From assembly GCA_021648045.1 (NCBI GenBank), contig JAKITM010000077.1:1-11278 (forward strand): 11,278 nt of DNA, in the 5' to 3' direction. Made by a program: the position numbers and the translations under genes. Below the pieces are notes generated by a model. The model had not been told where the DNA came from and made no database searches. It was given only the letters and a program-made list of their open reading frames with translations. Shown one piece after another: positions 1-6,898 of this stretch (position 1 is the first letter of the stretch; the number at the start of each line of letters is the position of its first letter). This stretch comes from Lysobacterales bacterium (lineage in GTDB: Bacteria; Pseudomonadota; Gammaproteobacteria; Xanthomonadales; SZUA-36).

Positions 1-1235
1 GCGGTTGGCATAACGGCTACCGGCACAGCTACAGGCTCATCGAGGGCTGGCTGTATATCGACAATTTCTGCCGGTACTAGCGCAACTTTCAGCTTGTCTT
101 CTATGGTATCCCACCAGGGAATGCTAATTTCAGGCAGCAGCAACTCACCCGTGGTTTCCGGAACCACTGCAAAGCTATGTACTTTTCTACTGGTGACCCA
201 CTGACCTGCATTTCGCGACACACTTTCCGGCGTGTCCGGGTAAACCCGGGCCTTATCCATTAGTGGCCATTGAATTTCAGGAAACATGGTGTCGAGCAAA
301 CCCACCGCTTTGATTTCAATTACTCGGGTGATGGGTTCCCCCACACGGGCACCACCTTTAGCGGTTTTTATCTGGGAATTAACCACTAATTGCCGCGCCG
401 GCAACCAGTCTGCGCCGGCGGGGTATTGTGCAGGCCGGGGCTTAACATCAATGCTGAAGGGCTCGCTGGCTACACGCACTCGCTGGCGCTGATTATGCGC
501 CTGTGCAAACAGACTACCCCCTTGGACTCGTGGTTTGTTTATCAGACCTGAAAATGGAACTTCAGGAATAATAATTTCGCCGCTGCGTTCCGGGAAAACT
601 GCATAAACGCGTTCCAGGGCGCGATAACTTACGCCATTGCGAGTCGCGTTTATTGAGGTCTCACCCAATTTCACCACGGTGGCATGCTCTATTTGGGGGT
701 CGGGTAAATTTCCGCTAGTCAGGTTGTAGCGGTAATACAGCTTAACTGTTAACACCAATTGCGAATGCACATAGATACTATCGGCATTGCTTTCAACCTC
801 CATAAAGACCAAAGGAGGCTCCCCGGCAGCTGCTGCCGGAGATATTTCTACAGTTATTTCAAGCGGCGCTGTGCTTACATTCCCAAGCTTGAAGCTCGGA
901 ATAGTCAATGTACCTACGCGCTTTGGTTCCAGCACATAAAGCACTCGTATCGCTACTGATTGTTTGCCGTTGACAAAACTCCGCGAAGATTCACTGCGGG
1001 TATCAATGATGTGAAAATCTTCAGTCAACAAGCTGACATCAATATCGAGGCTTTGATTAATGTCGGCAGTTTCTACCACCAGCTTGATAGTTTCACCCAG
1101 TTTCACACTGGCACGATCCACCCGCAGATCGACTGCAGCCTGGCTTACTGTAGAAACTAACAATAGCATTGGGATCACCAGTAGGGCGAATAAGCCACGG
1201 GCTAAGGAATGTTTTTGCTGAGGCTTTACTGTCAT
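1..1235 (-). CDS. batD: BatD-family exported protein, C-terminus cut by window edge
   Basis: This is the last visible gene of the MoxR-VWA operon. The first 411 codons are present, reading from ATG at 1235 to the left edge. The N-terminus is a clear signal peptide: a basic start, a hydrophobic stretch at about residues 13-30, and a likely cleavage after SQA (31-33) before AVDLRVD. The rest is a beta-rich periplasmic region with BatD hallmarks: a repeated immunoglobulin-like pattern such as KLGETIKL near 45-52, LYYRYNL near 166-172, YPDTPE at 332-337, and LLLPEISIPWWDT at 365-377. A Pro/Ala/Val-rich linker begins near residue 395. In the family this leads to C-terminal membrane segments, which would lie outside the window. 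The gene starts 20 nt after the batB-like stop, with only a weak AGAGA-type ribosome site. BatD proteins are thought to work with BatA/BatB at the inner membrane, but their exact role is unknown. Confidence 0.9.
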   Translation of the reverse strand, partial: MTVKPQQKHSLARGLFALLVIPMLLLVSTVSQAAVDLRVDRASVKLGETIKLVVETADINQSLDIDVSLLTEDFHIIDTRSESSRSFVNGKQSVAIRVLYVLEPKRVGTLTIPSFKLGNVSTAPLEITVEISPAAAAGEPPLVFMEVESNADSIYVHSQLVLTVKLYYRYNLTSGNLPDPQIEHATVVKLGETSINATRNGVSYRALERVYAVFPERSGEIIIPEVPFSGLINKPRVQGGSLFAQAHNQRQRVRVASEPFSIDVKPRPAQYPAGADWLPARQLVVNSQIKTAKGGARVGEPITRVIEIKAVGLLDTMFPEIQWPLMDKARVYPDTPESVSRNAGQWVTSRKVHSFAVVPETTGELLLPEISIPWWDTIEDKLKVALVPAEIVDIQPALDEPVAVPVAVMPT

Positions 1236-1255
1236 TGCTGATTCTCTGTCACGCT

Positions 1256-3154
1256 TTACCATGGTTGACTCTCGGACTCGTTGCGTCCGCGACGCTTATG
1301 CTCCTGAATTAATTTCCGCCGTAACAAACCACCAGGATCGTCTGGAATGCGCCGCAGCCATTGTTCTTTAGCCTGCTCGTCTTCTTCTGTCCATTGCGCT
1401 TCCTGGGTCATTTGTGCAGCTTGTTCTTCCTCAGCCTGTTGCTCCTCAGAGGGTTCTTGCTCATCTTGCTGCTGCTGTTCTTCATCCTGATTTTCTTCCT
1501 CAGAAGCGTCATCAGCGTCATCAGCGTCATCGGCCGACTCCTCAGTGTCCTCTGACTCACCTGAGTCCTGATCTTGCTGATCTTGGGATTGGTCCTGCTG
1601 TTGCTCCTGGTCCTCGCCCTGGTCGCCTTCTTCTTGTTTGTTTTCTCCGTCCTCGCCTTGCTGATCCTTCATTTTTTCGAGGATTTCAATATTAGTCTGA
1701 GCATCTTCGTTGTCAGGATTTAACTCCAGTGAGCGGGTGTAAGCGGCGATGGCATCATCCAGTTCGTTTTCTGCCGCCAGGGCATTACCCAAGTTGTAGG
1801 CGGCGTCTGCCTGTTGCTCCACCGTATCAGCTGTGTTTTCTAATGTTTTCCATAAGTTCATTGCTTGGTTGTAATCGCCTTGCCGATACAAGGCTTCTGC
1901 CTGGAAACGGAGAGATTGGGCGCTTTCCAGTGCCTGTGTGTACTGCTGTTGCTGCAGTTGCTGCTGAGCACGCTGATCGGCATTCCGCCAGAGCTTACGC
2001 CAACTTTGCTGCAGCCGGCTGGGGGCTATTTCAACTTCTGATTGGTAAGCTTCCGCTGGCGGTGCGGGTTGTGTTTGCTGACTTATGGCGGCGGGATTGT
2101 CCAGTAACGGTTGTGCGACCGCCCTTTGAGCGGTGTGCGGTAATAATAAAATCGGTAATACAAACAACCAACCTTTACGGAAACTCAGCAATACCAACGG
2201 CAACAGAAGTATTACCAGCCAGTAACCCTGATCCAGCCAGCGCTGCTCCAGACCTCTGTTATCATTATCATCTGTAGCCACAAAAGCTTCATCACCCTGT
2301 TTTAATATTGCGGCTAACTCAGAGTTATCGGCACGATTTTTCAAGTACTGTCCTGAGCCTGCCCGAGCCACGGCCCGCAGTTTCCGTTCTTCCAACCGGG
2401 CCACCACAATTTTTCCTTCATGGTCTTTGATAAATCCCCTACCACTGGGAATCGGCGCACCTTCCGGCGTGCCAATTCCTAGCACAGAGATACTAAAACC
2501 CCGATCTGCAAGCCGTGCCGCCATCGCCAGCGTTCGCTGGTCACTGCTGTCGGCTATTAGTAAAATTTCACCACTGGCAAAGCCTGCCTGATTGATAAGT
2601 TCGGCAGCCAGCGCCAGCGCTTCATCCGGGCGACTACCAGGGGCCGGCATGATATCGGGGTATAGGGCCGGCACCATGTTTTTAATAGTTTCCATATCGC
2701 TGCTTAAAGGTGCAATCACAAAAGCCTGGCCAGCATAAGCCACCAACCCAACCTGGCCTTCTTCAACCTGGTCCAGAAAGTCCATTAATTTGAAGCGCGC
2801 TCGTGCAATCCGGCTGGGTTTGATATCTTCAGCCAACATCGAACGGGATAAATCCAAAATTACAACGCGTGCCTGATTGGCACTAAAACTACCACTGGCG
2901 GATTGTTCCCAAGCAGGCCCTGCCAGCGCCAGCAAAGCTACCGTTAACCCGGCAGTAATTAAGCTGGTCAATGAATGCCGGCTTTTTTGAGATGCGCCAC
3001 CACCACCCAAAAACTTGAGCAGATGGGCATCGGCAACCCGTGCCCAATCTCCACCCACCTTATGTTGGCGCCAGGCAAAAACCGCAGCCAGCCAGATCAC
3101 CGGCAATAATAATAGCCAGTGGGGCCGAATCCAGTAAAGACCGAATAAATCCAT
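1256..3154 (-). CDS. batB: BatB-like VWA membrane protein fused to TPR and acidic tail
   Basis: This 632-residue protein joins what other bacteria may encode as BatB and BatC. Seen in order: a membrane segment at about 11-28, a second at about 64-80, a VWA domain at about 96-285, and a hydrophobic stretch at about 310-340. These are followed by a periplasm- or cytoplasm-facing linker, TPR-like helices at about 413-495 (including AAYNLGNALA at 451-460), a Glu/Asp/Gln-rich tail at about 500-595, and a conserved-looking end LRRIPDDPGGLLRRK at 600-614. The MIDAS signature DLSRS is at 101-105. The second acidic site reads LLIADSSD (198-205) where relatives usually have LLTDG. The loop that normally carries a metal-binding threonine reads PLSSD (149-153). 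The start codon overlaps the batA stop in TGATG, with GAGGG nine bases upstream of the ATG. Role inferred: membrane VWA partner of the MoxR ATPase, with the TPR/acidic tail as a protein-binding surface. Confidence 0.93.
   Translation of the reverse strand: MDLFGLYWIRPHWLLLLPVIWLAAVFAWRQHKVGGDWARVADAHLLKFLGGGGASQKSRHSLTSLITAGLTVALLALAGPAWEQSASGSFSANQARVVILDLSRSMLAEDIKPSRIARARFKLMDFLDQVEEGQVGLVAYAGQAFVIAPLSSDMETIKNMVPALYPDIMPAPGSRPDEALALAAELINQAGFASGEILLIADSSDQRTLAMAARLADRGFSISVLGIGTPEGAPIPSGRGFIKDHEGKIVVARLEERKLRAVARAGSGQYLKNRADNSELAAILKQGDEAFVATDDNDNRGLEQRWLDQGYWLVILLLPLVLLSFRKGWLFVLPILLLPHTAQRAVAQPLLDNPAAISQQTQPAPPAEAYQSEVEIAPSRLQQSWRKLWRNADQRAQQQLQQQQYTQALESAQSLRFQAEALYRQGDYNQAMNLWKTLENTADTVEQQADAAYNLGNALAAENELDDAIAAYTRSLELNPDNEDAQTNIEILEKMKDQQGEDGENKQEEGDQGEDQEQQQDQSQDQQDQDSGESEDTEESADDADDADDASEEENQDEEQQQQDEQEPSEEQQAEEEQAAQMTQEAQWTEEDEQAKEQWLRRIPDDPGGLLRRKLIQEHKRRGRNESESQPW
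1506..1532. repeat. Three tandem 9-bp units inside the acidic tail of the batB-like gene
   Basis: The unit gcgtcatca occurs three times in a row, the third copy differing only in its last base. On the coding strand it encodes the repeated Asp-Asp-Ala run at about residues 541-550. The unit is a multiple of three, so gain or loss of copies would keep the reading frame and change only the length of the acidic tail. Confidence 0.85.
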
Positions 3155-4179
3155 CAGCCTGAGCCCTCGGTTTTAATATCACGGTATAACCAGCCCGCTT
3201 GTTTCAACAAGTTCATCAATGCCGATAATAAACAAATAATTAATGCCAACATCATCGGCAACCAGAACCATTCGGTTATCGGCCGGATAACAACTACATC
3301 AGAGCTCACCGGCTCGAGTTCGTCGATGATTTGATATATCTTTTCCAGATCGCCGGTATCACGGGCGCGAAAATAACGACCACCGGTTTTCACAGCAATC
3401 GCCTGCATGGTTTTTTCATCTAGATCCGTGGCAGGATTCACTACTCTGGTGCCAAATAGATCCCGCACCAGCATTTCATCTGCACCCACACCAATGGCGT
3501 ATATTGTTAGGCCTTCTTTAGCCGCATATTCTGCCGCCTGCAAGGGATTTACTGTACCTGCGGTATTGGCACCATCGGTAAGTAAAATTAATATTCGTTC
3601 GGCTTCGGTGTTATCGCGCAGGCGTTTTATAGATAAACCAATGGCATCACCAATGGCTGTTTCCCGACCCGCCAGACCAATTTCCGACTCCTGCATTAAG
3701 CGCGCAGTGGTCTGGGTATCGAAGGTTAGTGGGGTTTGCAAATAGGCCCGCGAACCGAATAGCACCAAGCCAACCCGGTCGCCCTGACGGCGCTTAATAA
3801 AGGCTGACATGACCTCTTTCACCATCGTTAAGCGGCTAACCATATGCCCGTTTAACTGCATATCCCGGGTATCCATGCTTCCGGATACATCCATTGCCAT
3901 TAACAAATCACGCCCGCTGAGCGGGAAAGTCAGCGGTTCATCAACCCATTGAGGGCGGGCAGCGGCGGTGAGCACCAGCAACCAGACAATAATTGCCAGT
4001 AAACGACTTAACCAGCCTGAAGAGCCACTGGATTCTGTACCATCACCGAGCCAATGATAAAACGGCACTCTAACCGAACCGCTCAGTTGAGATTCGGCTT
4101 TTGGCAGGAAACGCCAAGCGAACCACGGCAGCGGCAATAATAAGAACAACCAGGGCCAGGCAAAAATAAACTCAGCCAT
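3154..4179 (-). CDS. batA: BatA-like VWA membrane protein
   Basis: This is a 341-residue inner-membrane protein of normal BatA length. It has two N-terminal membrane segments (about 6-24 and 57-74), a VWA domain (about 90-285) and a C-terminal membrane segment (about 303-325), so the VWA domain should face the cytoplasm if both N-terminal segments span. The MIDAS is complete: DVSGS at 97-101, the threonine in GRETAIGDAI (T174), and LLTDG with D202. It should therefore bind a divalent metal and a ligand acidic residue. The start ATG lies inside the end of the DUF4381 gene (8-nt overlap), preceded by a G-rich GGGTGGTG run. The stop overlaps the batB-like start. In the family BatA is a likely client or partner of the MoxR ATPase encoded by the first gene of this operon. 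Confidence 0.95.
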   Translation of the reverse strand: MAEFIFAWPWLFLLLPLPWFAWRFLPKAESQLSGSVRVPFYHWLGDGTESSGSSGWLSRLLAIIVWLLVLTAAARPQWVDEPLTFPLSGRDLLMAMDVSGSMDTRDMQLNGHMVSRLTMVKEVMSAFIKRRQGDRVGLVLFGSRAYLQTPLTFDTQTTARLMQESEIGLAGRETAIGDAIGLSIKRLRDNTEAERILILLTDGANTAGTVNPLQAAEYAAKEGLTIYAIGVGADEMLVRDLFGTRVVNPATDLDEKTMQAIAVKTGGRYFRARDTGDLEKIYQIIDELEPVSSDVVVIRPITEWFWLPMMLALIICLLSALMNLLKQAGWLYRDIKTEGSG

Positions 4180-4681
4180 TCATCACCACCCGTGCATCAA
4201 GCCAGCGCAGCGCCCAAGATTGTAATAGTTTGGCGTCATAAGTCGGAACATCCGTTTGATATTGCGCCGTTGCCAATGTTTTGATTACCTTTTGCTCAGC
4301 CTCATTGACGCTTGTTCCACCCTGTAAATAGGCAGCCCACGCGGTTCCCGATAATTGTTGCAGGCCGTGCGCGCCCTGACTGGTCAGCCAGCGTTTGAAT
4401 AACTGATTGAGTTCCACCAGTAGTTCGCGGGGCTGTTCAGAGTGGGATTGGAAAACATCCACCAGTAGGGTTTTCACCATCACTTTAAAACGATAGCGCT
4501 GCCAGACTCGGTACAATTTTTTCCCCAGCCAGCTCAACAAAACGACGGTGACAATAGTTAATATCCACCAACCGGGCGCTGGAGGCCACCAGTCCGCGGG
4601 AGCTGCTGAATGAATATCTTTAAGCACCGCCAGCAGGCTATCAGCTGGCTTTTCTGTATTATTAGAAAGCGGATTAACCAC
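4172..4681 (-). CDS. DUF4381 membrane protein of the MoxR-VWA operon
   Basis: This is a small single-pass membrane protein. The N-terminal part carries the DUF4381 pattern: LKDIH followed by an Ala/Pro linker, then DWWPPAPGWW leading straight into a hydrophobic segment and a basic KKLYRVWQRYRFK stop-transfer region. The remaining roughly 100 residues look soluble and helical. I chose GTG at 4681 (169 residues), which overlaps the DUF58 stop by 8 nt, mirroring the 8-nt overlap of this gene with batA. An in-frame TTG at 4714 gives 180 residues but a 41-nt overlap, and a further GTG lies at 4702. None of these has a clear Shine-Dalgarno site, so the start is uncertain. Genes of this family sit almost always between a DUF58 gene and batA. 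The molecular role is unknown, perhaps an adaptor between soluble MoxR/DUF58 and the membrane VWA proteins. Confidence 0.88.
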   Translation of the reverse strand: MVNPLSNNTEKPADSLLAVLKDIHSAAPADWWPPAPGWWILTIVTVVLLSWLGKKLYRVWQRYRFKVMVKTLLVDVFQSHSEQPRELLVELNQLFKRWLTSQGAHGLQQLSGTAWAAYLQGGTSVNEAEQKVIKTLATAQYQTDVPTYDAKLLQSWALRWLDARVVMNG

Positions 4682-5624
4682 GGCTGTTAATACCCAGACC
4701 ACGCTCGATAACAATCAACGGGTCATCTGTAGTCAGTACCTGCATCCAGCGAGCGCCATGCTTTCTGAACATATCTGCTGGCGCTATTTGATGTTGTCGT
4801 TCACGCACTTGCAAACGAGACTTTAGCTTGCGGCTGCGAGTATCGAGGCTGGTGGATTGAATGCCATCGGTAATCGGAAACACGCCTGCCGGCATAGCTT
4901 GCTCAATCGGGTCCAGCAACTGGCATCCCACCAGATCATTATGCTGGGCCAGGCGGGATATATGCCGGTTACAGTCATCATCCAGACGATAAAAATCACT
5001 GATAATGACAACCAAACTACCTGGGCGGATAACATTTCGCAGGCGTTTGAGAGAGTCTGCCAGCGGATCGGTTTGCTCTGGTAGGGGTTCGGGATTACAC
5101 CAGCGCTCAAGTTGTTGAATCAAACGCAACACCCCACGACGACCACCGCGTGGGCGCAATTCGTGGTGTACACCACCGCCATATATCACCCCGCCGGTAC
5201 GATCACCCCGGCGGGCGGCTGTCCAGGCCATGGCCGTTGCTATTTTGGCCGCCATAACCGTTTTAAGTTGGCCACGGGTGGCAAAAAACATGCCCGGATT
5301 ACGATCTACAACCATAATTACTGGGCGCTCGCGTTCTTCCTGAAAAACTTTTGTATGGGCTTTGCCGGTGCGGGCGGTTACCCGCCAGTCCATATTACGG
5401 ATATCATCGCCGGGCAGGTAAATACGCGACTCCAGATAATCAACACCGCGGCCGCGAAAACGTGACTCATGCGGGCCGGCTAAAGCCGATCGGGCCGGAC
5501 GCATTGCCGGCAAATGACGCCGCCGACAACGACCTTCCAGGGCAATTAATTCTGCCTTGCTGATATGAATTCCGTCGCCGGATTGTGTGGACTGGCTATA
5601 CCTGCCAGTTAGCGGTGCGCTCAT
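4674..5624 (-). CDS. DUF58 family protein (VWA-like fold, degenerate MIDAS)
   Basis: This is a 316-residue protein with no membrane segment, so it is probably cytoplasmic. The DUF58 signature is clear: RGRGVDYLESRIYLPGDD at 57-74, then NMDWRVTARTGK (77-88), FQEERERPV (94-102) and VMVVD-like strand VIMVVD ending at D107. In many VWA domains the next residues form DxSxS, but here they read DRNPG (107-111), so the canonical metal site is missing both serines. A basic Arg-rich stretch lies at 32-55. The start ATG at 5624 overlaps the moxR stop in ATGA, giving a 4-nt overlap typical of translational coupling. In related operons DUF58 proteins accompany MoxR ATPases and membrane VWA proteins. The function is not established. 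Confidence 0.93.
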   Translation of the reverse strand: MSAPLTGRYSQSTQSGDGIHISKAELIALEGRCRRRHLPAMRPARSALAGPHESRFRGRGVDYLESRIYLPGDDIRNMDWRVTARTGKAHTKVFQEERERPVIMVVDRNPGMFFATRGQLKTVMAAKIATAMAWTAARRGDRTGGVIYGGGVHHELRPRGGRRGVLRLIQQLERWCNPEPLPEQTDPLADSLKRLRNVIRPGSLVVIISDFYRLDDDCNRHISRLAQHNDLVGCQLLDPIEQAMPAGVFPITDGIQSTSLDTRSRKLKSRLQVRERQHQIAPADMFRKHGARWMQVLTTDDPLIVIERGLGINSRG

Positions 5625-6634
5625 GGAACTGGCACAATCTCCAGCAGGCGTTGAATCACCTGATCGGGTGTTACCCCGTCAGCTTCGGCCTCATAGGACA
5701 AAATTAAACGGTGGCGCAATACATCGTGTGCTATTGCGTGAATATCATCGGGTGAAACATAATCCCTGCCAGCCAACCAGGCATAAGCCCGGGCACAGCG
5801 GTCCAGGGCAATGGTTGCGCGTGGACTGCCACCGTAGGAAATCATACGCACCAATTCCGGGTCAAACTTGCTCGGGTCCCGAGATGCCAGTACCAATTGG
5901 ACAATATAGGCTTCCAGCTCGGGTACCATGTTGAGATCGAGCACTTCATTTTGCGCCTGAAAAATTTGTGCTTGAGTCACCAATACTTGCGGTGGAGTGT
6001 TATCGCTCAGCTCCTCACGCGCCTGTTGTCGGGCCAGATGTAGGATTTTAGCTTCTGCCTCTGCATCAGGATAACCAATTGTCACATGCATAAGGAAACG
6101 ATCCAACTGAGCTTCTGGCAGCGGATATGTGCCTTCTTGCTCAATGGGATTTTGCGTTGCCATTACCAAAAACAAATCCGGCAATGGGTATGTTGTACTG
6201 CCGACAGTTACCTGATGCTCGCCCATTGCCTCAAGCAAAGCAGACTGTACTTTTGCAGGCGCGCGGTTGATTTCATCTGCAAGTACTAGATTATGAAACA
6301 TCGGCCCGGGCTGAAACTCAAACTCTCCGCTTTGCTGGCGATAAATTTCGGTGCCCGTAAGATCAGCCGGCAACAGGTCAGGTGTAAACTGAACACGATG
6401 GAAATCACCTTCAATGCGCTCTGCCAATACTTTAATAGCGGTGGTCTTAGCTAAGCCTGGAGCACCCTCAACCAGTAAATGACCATGTGTTAGCAGAGCA
6501 ATAAGCAAGCGCTGCACCAGTGCCGGCTGGCCAATGATTTTAGTTTCTGCTTCTGCCTGTAGTTGGATAAACGCTGCATGTGCGCCGGCGACTGCACTCG
6601 CCTGGGTTATTGTATCTTCCATAATTTCTGCCAT
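5621..6634 (-). CDS. moxR: MoxR-family AAA+ ATPase
   Basis: This is a 337-residue AAA+ ATPase and the first gene of the operon. Visible motifs: Walker A GAPGLAKT (57-64), Walker B LVLADE (116-121), the MoxR signature ATQNPIEQEGTYPLPEAQ (159-176) with sensor 1 Asn, the arginine-finger region DRF (178-180), and sensor 2 GGSPRA (268-273), followed by the C-terminal lid. MoxR proteins form rings that use ATP to remodel or activate VWA/MIDAS proteins, and the downstream genes encode those likely partners. ATG at 6634 is used as the start. An in-frame ATG at 6622 is also possible, and neither has a strong ribosome site. The gene follows a 264-bp gap after priA, so it probably has its own promoter. 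Confidence 0.96.
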   Translation of the reverse strand: MAEIMEDTITQASAVAGAHAAFIQLQAEAETKIIGQPALVQRLLIALLTHGHLLVEGAPGLAKTTAIKVLAERIEGDFHRVQFTPDLLPADLTGTEIYRQQSGEFEFQPGPMFHNLVLADEINRAPAKVQSALLEAMGEHQVTVGSTTYPLPDLFLVMATQNPIEQEGTYPLPEAQLDRFLMHVTIGYPDAEAEAKILHLARQQAREELSDNTPPQVLVTQAQIFQAQNEVLDLNMVPELEAYIVQLVLASRDPSKFDPELVRMISYGGSPRATIALDRCARAYAWLAGRDYVSPDDIHAIAHDVLRHRLILSYEAEADGVTPDQVIQRLLEIVPVP

Positions 6635-6645
6635 GTTGAGGTGCC

Positions 6646-6655
6646 ATATTAATAT
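6646..6655. repeat. Perfect 10-bp AT palindrome just upstream of moxR
   Basis: The sequence atattaatat reads the same on both strands and ends 11 bp before the moxR start codon. It could be an operator or a simple AT-rich translation-initiation region. Chance occurrence in AT-rich DNA is quite possible. Confidence 0.3.
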
Positions 6656-6658
6656 TGG

Positions 6659-6677
6659 GCTGCCAGATATTTGCAGC
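6659..6677 (-). promoter_or_regulatory. Small hairpin in the moxR leader
   Basis: The arms GCTGC and GCAGC (5 bp) enclose a 9-nt AT-rich loop, about 25 nt before the moxR start. In RNA this would be a weak stem. It is not followed by a T run, so it is not a terminator. Any regulatory role is speculative. Confidence 0.25.
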
Positions 6678-6709
6678 GCTGATTATTGATTTTTTTGGGA
6701 CACTTATTC

Positions 6710-6726
6710 AGCGAAAAAGTTTCGCT
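6710..6726. repeat. Perfect 7-bp inverted repeat in the priA-moxR gap
   Basis: The arms agcgaaa and tttcgct are exact complements separated by a 3-nt spacer. It lies in the middle of the gap, about 75-90 bp upstream of moxR and downstream of the best -10-like site on the minus strand. It could be a repressor site or an RNA stem in the leader. There is no adjacent T run on either side as expected for a terminator. Confidence 0.35.
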
Positions 6727-6898
6727 TTCGATTAAAACACATATTTGTGTAATTATGCCTAAAACTAAGACGAATACCCAGTGTAAATAGTCACAAAAAT
6801 GGAGATTAAATCCTGATACTCGCCTGCGTGACAGCGAACCGTAGCTGGAACTCCAATCAAAGCTATGCTGTTAGCCTCAGGTCGTTAATGATTTAGCA

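Larger units (their letters stand above)
6635..6898. other. Non-coding gap between priA and moxR; presumed moxR operon leader
   Basis: This 264-bp AT-rich stretch has no credible coding potential on either strand. It must hold the 3' end of the priA transcript and the promoter and 5' leader of the moxR operon (both minus). The best -10-like match on the minus strand is CATAAT (6752-6757), but no good -35 lies 16-18 bp upstream of it. A TTTACA lies too far away (6782-6787, 24-bp spacer). No hairpin followed by a T run is visible after the priA stop, so the two transcription units may not be separated by an intrinsic terminator. Confidence 0.5.

Noticed and set aside
1506..1532. Tandem repeats as a CRISPR-like array
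   Set aside because: Units are 9 bp, directly adjacent without spacers, and sit inside a coding region for an acidic tail.
1729..2277. A 182-codon open frame on the plus strand
   Set aside because: It lies wholly antisense to the VWA/TPR coding sequence, has no ribosome site or recognisable domain, and its composition is that of a shadow frame.
6710..6726. Inverted repeat as a terminator for priA
   Set aside because: It is AT-rich, has no following T run in either direction and lies more than 170 bp past the priA stop.
6782..6787. TTTACA on the minus strand as the -35 of the moxR promoter
   Set aside because: The distance to the best -10-like site (6752-6757) is 24 bp, too long for a sigma70 promoter.
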